Assembly: GCA_023434855.1 (NCBI GenBank)
Contig: JAEYSJ010000379.1
Location: forward strand, 1-28,536
Source: Bacillota bacterium
Lineage (GTDB): Bacteria > Bacillota_C > Negativicutes > JAEYSJ01
Direction of reading: 5' to 3'
DNA: 28,536 bases
Part shown: one piece after another, positions 7,852 to 15,158 of the stretch
How positions within the stretch are numbered: the stretch's first letter is position 1
How the letters are laid out: the number at the start of each line of letters is the position of its first letter
Notes under the pieces: model-generated
What the model was told of the DNA's origin: nothing
The model's database searches: none
Seen by the model: the letters and a program-made list of their open reading frames with translations, nothing else
Position numbers and translations under genes: made by a program

Positions 7852-8744
7852 ATATTACAAAAATGAAGGTAACGAACATTGCGATAATAGGTATGGGGTT
7901 AATCGGTGGTTCAATTGGTATGGCTCTTAAAAATGCCAGCAAATTCAAATACCGAATTATAGGGATTGGTAACAATAGTGATACTCTTAGGCAGGCAGTT
8001 CTGGTTGGTGCGGCGGACTGTGTCACAACCGACTTTGCAAAAGGCGTGAGTGAAGCAGATATCATTTTTATATGCACTCCTGTGCTGCAAATTGTACCTG
8101 TTGTGAAAAAGATACTGCCTTTTCTAAAGGCGGGAGCTATATTGACTGATGCCGGCAGTACGAAGGGGTATGTAGCAAAGCAAATCACCGGCATTTTACC
8201 ATCAAATATTTGTTATGTGGCCGGCCATCCGATGGCCGGGCGGGAACAAAGCGGCATAATGGCGGCAGATAAGGATCTTTTCAGGAATAAATGGTATATT
8301 GTTATTCCTGAAGTGTCAACCTCGCCGCGCGCCGTTGAAGCCGTCTGCCAGATAATTAAAGATACCGGTGCCCGCATTACCGCTATGGATGTTGTGTCCC
8401 ATGACCGGTGTGCTGCCATAATCAGCCATATACCGCATATCGCGGCAGCCGCCATGGTAAATCTCCTGGATGCCTATCCCAACCCGGAGGATAGTCTAAA
8501 ATTGGCCGGCGGCGGCTTTCGCGACACTACACGCATCGCTTCCTCAAATGCGGACATGTGGGCGGATATTTGCCTGACTAATGCCGATTCTATTACCAAT
8601 GGCCTTGAAAATTTACGGAGTATACTTGATCAGGTTATTAATAGCATAAAGGAGGGTGACCGTCAGGCCTTATATGCTTACTTTCACGCTGCTAAAACAC
8701 GGCGGGATGCACTGATTACCGCATCGGGTGTAAACAGCCAATAA
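7848..8744 (+). CDS. tyrA: Prephenate dehydrogenase
   Basis: This 298-residue protein converts prephenate to 4-hydroxyphenylpyruvate with NAD. The Rossmann loop GMGLIGGSIGMALK is near the N-terminus; DAGSTKG, GHPMAGREQSG and the helical-domain segment SHDRCAAIISHIPH are the family signatures. The length matches single-domain TyrA without a C-terminal ACT domain, so feedback control may rest on the T-box and on AroF. The ATG at 7848 overlaps the aroF stop (ATGA). Another in-frame ATG at 7863 lies nearer the conserved start of the domain (MKVTNIAIIGMG) and is an alternative. It is the last gene of the operon. Confidence 0.93.
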   Translation: MNITKMKVTNIAIIGMGLIGGSIGMALKNASKFKYRIIGIGNNSDTLRQAVLVGAADCVTTDFAKGVSEADIIFICTPVLQIVPVVKKILPFLKAGAILTDAGSTKGYVAKQITGILPSNICYVAGHPMAGREQSGIMAADKDLFRNKWYIVIPEVSTSPRAVEAVCQIIKDTGARITAMDVVSHDRCAAIISHIPHIAAAAMVNLLDAYPNPEDSLKLAGGGFRDTTRIASSNADMWADICLTNADSITNGLENLRSILDQVINSIKEGDRQALYAYFHAAKTRRDALITASGVNSQ

Positions 8745-8867
8745 TTAGACGCACTTTAGAATCATCATTTGTAGGCTCTATAAACGCAGACTATTCATAG
8801 TTAAATCCGGGAAAACTTTGTTAATGGTTTTTGCAGGAGTTTTGGGGTATAAAAAAGAATATATGCT

Positions 8868-8984
8868 AGCAAGAGTTCCGAGTTGCTGTCGCCAGTCAGG
8901 GGATAGCAAACGAGGGTGCGAAAAGGAATTTTCGCGCCAGCCATTACGCAAAGGAAGTCCGTTAATTGCGGGCTTCTTTTTTTT
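8868..8984 (+). ncRNA. Unassigned structured RNA with intrinsic terminator
   Basis: Four hairpins can be drawn. H1 pairs AGCAA (8868-8872) with TTGCT (8883-8887). H2 pairs GTTGCTGTC (8882-8890) with GATAGCAAAC (8902-8911) with one bulged A; it is exclusive with H1 because both use TTGCT. H3 is a 10-bp stem (8915-8924 with 8929-8938) capped by GGAA, a GNRA loop. H4 is the terminator GAAGTCCG/CGGGCTTC (8954-8961, 8969-8976) followed by eight T. ACGCAAAGG joins H3 and H4. The mutually exclusive pairings and terminator look like a regulated leader or a small RNA. I do not recognise the class. The next gene is about 270 bases downstream, beyond a dispersed repeat. Confidence 0.5.
8954..8984 (+). 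terminator. Intrinsic terminator of the unassigned RNA
   Basis: The 8-bp stem GAAGTCCG/CGGGCTTC (one G-T pair), with loop TTAATTG, is followed by eight T (8977-8984). It may also serve as the distal terminator of aroF-tyrA. Confidence 0.8.
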
Positions 8985-9042
8985 ATAATATAAAAAATAG
9001 CATTTAGGAAGAATTTATAATTTAGCAAGCGGGAGAAACCGA

Positions 9043-9202
9043 TTAACCGCCAAGGACGCCAAGAACGCCAAGGGAATTTTATATTTTCCAGAGAGATAAT
9101 TATTTTTAACCGGGGAAATACATCCCTTAAAGGTCAAGCATTTAAACATTTATTAATAAAATTAAATGTTTTTCTTGGCGCTCTTGGCGTTCTTGGCGGT
9201 TA
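9043..9202. repeat. 160-bp dispersed repeat with inverted ends, copy 1
   Basis: The left end (from 9043, TTAACCGCCAAGGACGCC) is built of 9-base units (CGCCAAGGA, CGCCAAGAA, CGCCAAGGG), and the right end (9174-9202) is its inverse complement. The AT-rich interior is about 90% identical by eye to copy 2 at 21726-21887, including TTAACCGGGGAAATACATCC. No ORF is present. This is a MITE-like, non-coding element, here between the unassigned RNA and the radical SAM gene. Confidence 0.85.
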
Positions 9203-9254
9203 GATATTTCTTTAACAACATATTGACTACCAATTACATCATGGAGGAGATCAA

Positions 9255-10457
9255 ATGAAAAAAGAACCGCCTATTGATTTGGGGGCCAAGATTTTCGCGG
9301 TTGGGGAAAAAGTTAGAATTGACAAAAATGGTTGTACGAAGCTGCCGGTATCTTTTGCCGGAGATCAGGATGCTTTATTTATTCAGACAAAAGATGGTTT
9401 CCGCTTAATTCCGCTGGTACCGGATATAAAAAGGATATATATCGAGGTTACTACAAAATGTAATTTTGCTTGTATAACCTGTATCCGCAGTTCCTGGCAG
9501 GACGAACTTGCACACATGGAATGGGGAACATTTGCAAATATATTGAACAATCTCAAAGAATTACCCCAACTGGAGTCAGTTCACTTTGGCGGGTTCGGTG
9601 AACCTCTAATGCACCCAAGAATATTTGATATGCTGCGGGCAGTGAAAGGAATTGGCCTAAAGGTAGAAATGATTACTAATGGTTCATACTTACGGGAAGA
9701 AATCATTCGCGAATTAATCAACCTGGAACTGGATGTTCTGTTTACCTCCCTGGACAGCCCTGATGAGGAGGAATATAATGAAATCCGTCCTGGGGCCGAC
9801 TTTCAGGATGTTTTTTCTAATATCAAAAGTTTGCAGGCAATGAAACAGGCAAAGCGGACGAAAAAACCGGAACTGGGAATTGAGTTTGTTGCCATGAAAA
9901 AGAATTATGCCAGGCTGCCCAAGTTGATCAGAATGGCTTGGGAATTAAATGCCAGCCAGGTCATCGTAACCAACGTACTGCCTTATCATGAATCAATGAA
10001 GGATGAAATCGTCTATGATATTGATGACACAGGGTGCTTGTTCGGCCAGGAATCACTACTAACCTCTGTTCGGGCACACATGTCCAACATGAAATTAAGG
10101 ACAGAACGTTATTGCAAGTTTGTGGAAGATAAATCCCTGTGCATCAATTACCAGGGCAATGTCAGTCCATGTTACGCACTTATGCATACCTACCACTGTT
10201 ATATCTATGGGAGAAAAAAGCAAATGTATCCATGTTACATGGGTAATGTCAATGATAAAAAACTGCAGGAGATTTGGCTGAAGTCCGGCTATGTCAATTT
10301 CCGGCGGACAGTTAGTGAATATCATTTTCCTTCCTGCACTGACTGCAAGGTTCTGGACGGTTGTAATTATACAGATAGTAATGAAATGGATTGCTGGGGC
10401 AATAGTCCGTCTTGTTCTGAATGTCTCTGGGCCAGACGAATTATCGCTTGCCCATAA
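9255..10457 (+). CDS. Radical SAM/SPASM protein, tungsten-oxidoreductase maturase-like
   Basis: This 400-residue protein has the radical SAM cluster motif CNFACITC (CX3CX2C), the GGFGEPLMHP region and a cysteine-rich C-terminal SPASM-type domain (from about residue 290: CKFVEDKSLC, SPCYAL, MYPCYMGNV, CTDCKVLDGC, CWGNSPSCSEC). The overall layout, including the N-terminal beta-rich segment before the barrel, resembles the radical SAM maturase found with tungsten cofactor (AOR-type) oxidoreductases. The nearby tungstate transporter and YqeB support a Mo/W role, but no AOR gene is in the window, so the assignment is inference. The ATG follows GGAGGAG at 9242-9248. A generic SPASM peptide maturase is the alternative. 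Confidence 0.7.
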   Translation: MKKEPPIDLGAKIFAVGEKVRIDKNGCTKLPVSFAGDQDALFIQTKDGFRLIPLVPDIKRIYIEVTTKCNFACITCIRSSWQDELAHMEWGTFANILNNLKELPQLESVHFGGFGEPLMHPRIFDMLRAVKGIGLKVEMITNGSYLREEIIRELINLELDVLFTSLDSPDEEEYNEIRPGADFQDVFSNIKSLQAMKQAKRTKKPELGIEFVAMKKNYARLPKLIRMAWELNASQVIVTNVLPYHESMKDEIVYDIDDTGCLFGQESLLTSVRAHMSNMKLRTERYCKFVEDKSLCINYQGNVSPCYALMHTYHCYIYGRKKQMYPCYMGNVNDKKLQEIWLKSGYVNFRRTVSEYHFPSCTDCKVLDGCNYTDSNEMDCWGNSPSCSECLWARRIIACP

Positions 10458-10528
10458 ATATCGCTGGAAGCAGGTAATAATTATCTACCTCCATGAATTA
10501 ATTTCGCTATTCCAAGTCAAAATAAAAG

Positions 10529-10566
10529 AGCCGGAAATTCCTCATATTAAGGAGTTTCCGGCTTTC
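10529..10566 (+). terminator. Hairpin terminator after the radical SAM gene
   Basis: AGCCGGAAA (10529-10537) pairs perfectly with TTTCCGGCT (10555-10563), and the stem is extended inside by TTCCT against AGGAG-like bases. The tail (TTCT) is short, so efficiency is uncertain. Confidence 0.65.
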
Positions 10567-10645
10567 TGCATCATTACCTTAAATACACTATCCGAGTTTA
10601 GGCAAAGATCAAAATTATTTTAAAAATTAAGGGAGGAAGATTACC

Positions 10646-10819
10646 ATGAATATAAAAAGCAATATCAGCAAAATGAAAAGTAGTGCAGAAGAATATTGCC
10701 GCAACGGAGATTTTTATTGTTCTGAAGCTGTTAAGGGTAGCTCTTCTTTTATAATATGGCAGGATTTTGAAGAGGCGTATCTAATGATAAAATTAAGAAG
10801 GTTGTGTGGGAGAAATTAA
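10646..10819 (+). pseudogene. Small ORF, probable remnant of a C_GCAxxG_C_C family redox protein
   Basis: This 57-codon ORF has an excellent ribosome binding site (AAGGGAGGAAG, 10629-10639). Its first 30 residues (AEEYCRNGDFYCSEAV) resemble the N-terminus of C_GCAxxG_C_C proteins, roughly 130-150-residue cysteine-rich redox proteins. After residue 30 the similarity stops. A C-terminal-looking segment (DKIKKVVWEKLKTAGV) occurs in another frame at 10785-10835. This suggests an internal deletion plus frameshift, leaving a remnant between the radical SAM gene and yqeB. It could alternatively be a genuine small cysteine-containing peptide. Confidence 0.5.
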
Positions 10820-10837
10820 AGACCGCAGGTGTTTAGC

Positions 10838-11635
10838 ATGCTAAACAGAATCGTTGTTATAAAGGGTGCCGGGGATGTTGCGACAGGTATAGCTCATCGC
10901 CTGTTTCGCAGTGGTATAAGGCTGGTGATGACCGAACTTCCTTATCCAACAGTAATACGGCGCACGGTCGCTTTTGCTCAGGCAGTATATACCGGTCACA
11001 CCATAGTGGAAGATGTGATGGCAGTAAAGGCCAATATTGACGACGTGGGAACGTTATTGATGTCAGGTGTTATACCAGTAATAATTGATGATAAGGCTGC
11101 CTGCGTGGCGGCCTTAAAGCCCTGGGCCATTGTTGACGCAATTTTGGCCAAAAAAAATATTAACACAAAAAAAAGTGACGCACCGGTTGTTGTCGGTGTC
11201 GGTCCAGGGTTTATCGCCGGACATGATGTTCATGTTGTCATTGAGACAATGCGTGGTCATAATCTTGGCCGCGTAGTACTTGAAGGTACCGCTCTTGCGA
11301 ATACCGGCATGCCTGGTAGTATCAACGGCTATACCCACCAACGGCTTTTGCGGGCTCCCTGCAGTGGAATCTTTCAAGGGATAGGGCATATTGGTGAGAA
11401 GGTCTCTGCGGGTGAACCAGTTGCCCGGGTGGGTGGACAGCAAATTGTTGCGCCAATAGATGGTGTAATTAGAGGCTTGTTGCAGGATGGCCTTGTTGTT
11501 GCAAAAGATATGAAAGTTGGCGATATAGACCCCCGTGGCTGTAAAGAATACTGTTTTACCATTTCGGATAAAGCCAGGGCCATTGGCGGGGGGGTACTTG
11601 AGGCATTATTCATGCATTGCGGCATTAACGCGTAA
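10838..11635 (+). CDS. yqeB: Selenium-dependent molybdenum hydroxylase accessory protein, YqeB family
   Basis: This 265-residue protein begins NRIVVIKGAGDVATGIAHRL, with a Rossmann-like GAGDVATG motif, and continues with VGVGPGFIAGHDVHVVIETMRGHNLGRV and, further on, GVIRGLLQDGLVV. This is the pattern of the EF2563/YqeB family encoded with selenium-dependent molybdenum hydroxylases (xanthine-dehydrogenase-type enzymes). Its molecular role is not established. I choose ATG 10838, seven bases after GCAGGTG (10825-10831); GTG at 10829 is in frame and would add three residues, but it lies inside that site. No hydroxylase gene is adjacent. Its last 11 bases overlap the convergent hydrolase gene. Confidence 0.82.
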   Translation: MLNRIVVIKGAGDVATGIAHRLFRSGIRLVMTELPYPTVIRRTVAFAQAVYTGHTIVEDVMAVKANIDDVGTLLMSGVIPVIIDDKAACVAALKPWAIVDAILAKKNINTKKSDAPVVVGVGPGFIAGHDVHVVIETMRGHNLGRVVLEGTALANTGMPGSINGYTHQRLLRAPCSGIFQGIGHIGEKVSAGEPVARVGGQQIVAPIDGVIRGLLQDGLVVAKDMKVGDIDPRGCKEYCFTISDKARAIGGGVLEALFMHCGINA

Positions 11636-13235
11636 CTCTGGCCCAGTTAGCGTTAATGATTTGTGCCATAAGTTTTTTACCATCGATATCAGGGTGTAAA
11701 CCATCAATGGCATAATGATCAGGTAATTCACGGTTAGCATCCGTAAAGTACGGGTCAAGATCAATATAGTAACGTTGCTGGCGGATAAAACTATTAACGG
11801 TGTCAAACTCATCACGCCAGTTTGGTACTGTTTCTTCATTGAATGCTCTACTGATAGCAGCAGGATTAATCGGTGGCAAGGTTAAAAAGATTGGTCTGAT
11901 ATCATTGGCAAGACATTTATCACGGATGGCTGACAGGTCTTTAACTACCCGGCTGGCAGGTGTTCCGCCACGCAAACTGTTGGTTCCGCCTAAAATTATC
12001 AGGAATTTGGGATGGACGGGAAGCACGTCCCGGTCGAAGCGTTCTGCCATAGTTTCTGATGTATCACCGCTTTTTCCAAGGTTGATGGTTGGAAAGCTTA
12101 AGTAGCTTTGAAAACTATACTCCCAATCTGAAGGCGAGTAGGAAATAGCGCCACCGCCATGGGTGATACTGTCACCAAAGGTGGCGGCATAACTGCCTTT
12201 TGCAAGGTCTACCGTGAATTGTCCGGCATCAGAGTAAACACCAATAGCGTTTCCTTCTGTGTCAAGACCACGGACTCTCCAGTAGTAGGCACCGGGAGTT
12301 ATAAACGGGTCTTCAGAATAAAAGTCCAGGCCGACTATTTCCTTGCTTAAAATACGATGAATAGAAGGCTGGGTATTATTTGGTATTTCCGGTGGCTGAT
12401 CCAGTATTTCCACCTCGTAACTTGCTGCTCCGATAATTGGAATCCAAGAAACGACAGGATATAGGGGTGTGGCCATGCCGCTGATATTAAAATTAGTAGT
12501 GCTTAGCGGACGCAGGACATCTTTTACGGTATGATCTATGCTTATTTCCGCTGCATTTGAAAATACACCCAGGGGATTGCCATCATAGTCAAGAGCACGG
12601 ACACGCCAATATAAATGGTCTCCGGTGTAAGCTGAGAGGTCGATATTGTAGCCGTTAGTAAAGACTTCGCGGGAACTGAATACCTGGAACTTTGAAGGCA
12701 GAATATCGTTAGGATTTTCCGGAAGGGCGCTCAAAAATTCAATTTCATAATAAACTGCGCCAGGCACTGTGGTCCATGTTAGAATCGGTTTGTCAAAACC
12801 GGCGGCAAGATAGCGGTCTGTTGGCTGAGGTCTAACATAAGCAAAATCTTCATTTGCGTTCTCCATTGTCTGAGCCAAATTGATGTTATCGGAAAATAAC
12901 CCCAGGGGATGACGAAAAAGACCATGGGCAGATACACGCCAGTAGGTGCGAAAAGGAAATTTTTGGTCAATGGTGTAAGTATTGCTCCAAGTACGGTATT
13001 TAACAATCTGCTGGGAAGGCAGTACCGGTTGGCTGTCATTTTCCGGGGGACGGGCCAATACTTCTATTTCATAATAAGCCCAGTAGGGTAAGCGTGACCA
13101 GGATAGAACATACTCATTTGTGTCGTTGGTTACTGTAATAGCCGGCTTAAAATGGCTGAAGCCGGTAAGCTGGCTGTTTTCCATGATAAATGAAAAGGCA
13201 GTTAATAGCAATATTGCAACGGCGATACGTTTCAT
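11625..13235 (-). CDS. Secreted SGNH/GDSL hydrolase with three Fn3-like repeats
   Basis: This 536-residue protein starts with a signal-like segment (MKRIAVAILLLTAFSF). Residues about 30-120, 145-235 and 255-343 are three related beta-sandwich repeats, each with YYEIE or SYEVE, a PPE or LPE turn followed by PS, YWRV and a LG(L/V)FS or IGVYS ending, as in fibronectin type III-like modules. The C-terminal domain is an SGNH hydrolase: FGDS (S356), NLGKSG (G387), GGTN (N419) and DGLHP (D511, H514). It is probably an esterase acting on cell-surface or extracellular carbohydrate esters; substrate unknown. The start follows TAGGAG. It overlaps the convergent yqeB by 11 bases with no terminator between. 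Confidence 0.88.
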   Translation of the reverse strand: MKRIAVAILLLTAFSFIMENSQLTGFSHFKPAITVTNDTNEYVLSWSRLPYWAYYEIEVLARPPENDSQPVLPSQQIVKYRTWSNTYTIDQKFPFRTYWRVSAHGLFRHPLGLFSDNINLAQTMENANEDFAYVRPQPTDRYLAAGFDKPILTWTTVPGAVYYEIEFLSALPENPNDILPSKFQVFSSREVFTNGYNIDLSAYTGDHLYWRVRALDYDGNPLGVFSNAAEISIDHTVKDVLRPLSTTNFNISGMATPLYPVVSWIPIIGAASYEVEILDQPPEIPNNTQPSIHRILSKEIVGLDFYSEDPFITPGAYYWRVRGLDTEGNAIGVYSDAGQFTVDLAKGSYAATFGDSITHGGGAISYSPSDWEYSFQSYLSFPTINLGKSGDTSETMAERFDRDVLPVHPKFLIILGGTNSLRGGTPASRVVKDLSAIRDKCLANDIRPIFLTLPPINPAAISRAFNEETVPNWRDEFDTVNSFIRQQRYYIDLDPYFTDANRELPDHYAIDGLHPDIDGKKLMAQIINANWARVTR

Positions 13236-13363
13236 GCGAGGCTCCTACAAAATATTTATTCTATTTTTATATTATCACAAATTTATGCAAAATTACATGT
13301 TAAGAAATACGTTCCTTTTTTGATAAGTGAACTCGTCTAGCTAAAGTTGGGCATCGATACTTC

Positions 13364-13385
13364 GGTGGGGGATTCAACCCCCACC
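13364..13385. repeat. Perfect G-rich palindrome (REP-like hairpin)
   Basis: GGTGGGGG (13364-13371) pairs with CCCCCACC (13378-13385) around ATTCAA. It lies in the spacer between the 3' end of hydG and the 5' end of the hydrolase gene; both are on the minus strand, so it is upstream of the hydrolase. It may be a REP-type repeat or part of a leader. Confidence 0.45.
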
Positions 13386-13421
13386 AAATTGCAGCCCGAA
13401 AAGCTATAAATTTTGATACGG

Positions 13422-13465
13422 AAAAAATGACCGGCCGGTATGTATACCGGCCGGTCATTTTTTTA
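13422..13465 (-). terminator. Bidirectional intrinsic terminator after hydG
   Basis: A nearly perfect palindrome of about 20 bp with the core ATGACCGGCCGGTAT and flanking A and T runs can terminate in both directions. It begins at the hydG stop codon (13463-13465), so it serves hydG on the minus strand. Confidence 0.9.
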
Positions 13466-14887
13466 AAAAAACAGATCTCGTACACCATGTTCGATTTGTT
13501 CCAGCCGTTTGGCAGTTTCAGCACGCAGCGTTTCATCAGGAATAGCGGACAGATTCTGCTTGATCATAGCTTCCCCTATCGGTTTGGTCTTTTCATCAGC
13601 ATAGTCCATGAGATATTCTTTAAATGTCAATAGCGCATTTGGTTGACAAACGTTCTGAATTTCGCCGCTTTTAGCTAAGCCCATAAATCTGTCGCCGGTA
13701 CGTCCCTGACGGTAACAGGCGGTGCAATAACTGGGGATGTAATTTTTTTCGCATAACATCCGGATAATTTCATTCGGTGAGCGCTGATCACTAGGTTCAA
13801 ACTGCATTGTTGTAGCTTTAGTATGCTCCATGTGGGTTTCATTGTAACCACCAACACCGGTACAAGAACCGGCACTGATTTGGGAAATACCGTAGGCAAT
13901 GAGTTTATCTCTCAGTTCTGAATTTTCCCGGGTAGATAAGATCATTCCTGTATAGGGCACAGCCAAACGGATAATGGCAATAATTTTGGCAAAATCATCA
14001 TCATTGACGAGGTGTGGATAATTTTCCAGCGTTATGCCTGAAGCAGGACGCAGACGGGGGACGGAAATAGTATGCGGTCCTACTCCGCAATCTTTGTCTA
14101 AATGCTCGGCATGTAAGAACATGGCAACTGTTTCATATTTGTAGTCATATAAACCATAAAGTACGCCAATCCCAACGTCATCAATTCCGGCTTTCATCGC
14201 CCGGTCCATGGCGGTAGTATGCCAGTTATAGTCCCCTTTAATACAGTTGGGATGCAAAGCGGCATATGTCGGGCGGTGGTAGGTTTCCTGGAACAAGATA
14301 TATGTGCCGATACCAACGTCTTTTAGTTTTTTATATTCCTCAATTGTGGTAGCCGCAATATTGACATTGGCGCGACGGATACTGCCGTTGCCATCTTTAA
14401 TACTGTATATTTGTCTGATAGCATCAACAATATAGTCAATATCACAATTAACAGGATCTTCACCGGCTTCTACTGCCAGCCGTTTGTGGCCGAGGGATTC
14501 TAAAATTTCAACTTCTTCTTTTATTTCATCTAACGAGAGGCGGCGGCGAACCTGTTCTTTATTGCTGCGGCAATAGCCACAGTAAACACAGTTGTTCACA
14601 CAATAGTTGGAAATATACAGCGGTGCAAATAAGACAATTCGTGTGCCGTATATCGCCTTTTTAACCTCGGCGGCAGTTGTAAACATTTCTTGTAGCAATT
14701 CGGGATCAGTTACTTCCAAAAGCACGGCAACTTCAGCTGAAGACAGTCCATGATACTGACCAGCCTTGGCGATGATGCTCCTGACCAGAGCTTTATCCTG
14801 GGCTTTTGTTTTGGCCTCTGTAAGTAGTTTTTCAATTAAAGCATCATCAATGAAAGCGTCGGAAGTGCGCTGACTGTTGTTAATCAT
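13463..14887 (-). CDS. hydG: [FeFe] hydrogenase H-cluster maturase HydG (radical SAM tyrosine lyase)
   Basis: This 474-residue radical SAM enzyme cleaves tyrosine to provide CO and CN ligands for the H-cluster. The N-terminal cluster motif is CVNNCVYC (CX3CX2C). The C-terminal auxiliary cluster motif is CTAC...NVC with 22 residues in between, exactly the HydG CX2CX22C arrangement that separates it from ThiH. The conserved ILFQETYHRPTY and SAGSCTGVGGY segments are also present. Start ATG follows TAAGGAGGA. It lies 13 bases downstream of the TM1266-type gene on the same strand and is the last gene of the unit. HydE, HydF and the hydrogenase itself are not in the window, so they must be encoded elsewhere. 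Confidence 0.96.
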   Translation of the reverse strand: MINNSQRTSDAFIDDALIEKLLTEAKTKAQDKALVRSIIAKAGQYHGLSSAEVAVLLEVTDPELLQEMFTTAAEVKKAIYGTRIVLFAPLYISNYCVNNCVYCGYCRSNKEQVRRRLSLDEIKEEVEILESLGHKRLAVEAGEDPVNCDIDYIVDAIRQIYSIKDGNGSIRRANVNIAATTIEEYKKLKDVGIGTYILFQETYHRPTYAALHPNCIKGDYNWHTTAMDRAMKAGIDDVGIGVLYGLYDYKYETVAMFLHAEHLDKDCGVGPHTISVPRLRPASGITLENYPHLVNDDDFAKIIAIIRLAVPYTGMILSTRENSELRDKLIAYGISQISAGSCTGVGGYNETHMEHTKATTMQFEPSDQRSPNEIIRMLCEKNYIPSYCTACYRQGRTGDRFMGLAKSGEIQNVCQPNALLTFKEYLMDYADEKTKPIGEAMIKQNLSAIPDETLRAETAKRLEQIEHGVRDLFF

Positions 14888-14900
14888 TGAAAATTCCTCC

Positions 14901-15158
14901 TTATGTTGGTTTTTTTGCGGTCAGGGCGGATTTTACGGTTACACCGGGGAGATTACCAAGTTTGCCAGTTAATGCGCCAACCTCATCGGTATTGCCTTCG
15001 ATGATAAGAGCAATAACTCCAACATGCTCTTCCGGCTTGGGAATACCCATACGGCCAATGACCAGATGGCTAAAATTGCTAATAATGTTATTGACTTTTT
15101 CCACAATGACCTTAGGTTCTTCAATAACAATTCCCACAACACCGATGCGTTTGGACAT
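14901..15158 (-). CDS. TM1266-type iron-only hydrogenase system regulator
   Basis: This 85-residue ACT/NikR-like small protein starts MSKRIGVVGIVIEEPK and includes the segment SHLVIGRMGIPKPEEHVGVIALI, as in the TM1266 family that accompanies [FeFe]-hydrogenase maturation genes and is presumed to regulate them. I set the start at the ATG complementary to 15156-15158, preceded by AGAAGGGGATG. A 28-residue upstream extension is open but encodes non-family sequence and coincides with the structured leader. hydG follows after 13 bases. Confidence 0.88.
   Translation of the reverse strand: MSKRIGVVGIVIEEPKVIVEKVNNIISNFSHLVIGRMGIPKPEEHVGVIALIIEGNTDEVGALTGKLGNLPGVTVKSALTAKKPT

Noticed and set aside
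8902..8953. Resemblance to the c-di-GMP-I (GEMM) riboswitch core: GCAAAC, GNRA-capped hairpin, ACGCAAAG
   Set aside because: The second helix with its tetraloop receptor and the 3' strand of the closing stem are missing; the terminator begins at once. I keep it only as an unassigned structured RNA.
9043..9202. CRISPR-like array suggested by the repeated CGCCAAG units
   Set aside because: The units are 9 bases, directly abutting, without spacers, and occur as inverted ends of one element.
10291..10623. 110-codon plus-strand ORF overlapping the end of the radical SAM gene
   Set aside because: Out-of-frame shadow of the cysteine-rich coding end, no ribosome binding site, and it runs across the terminator hairpin.
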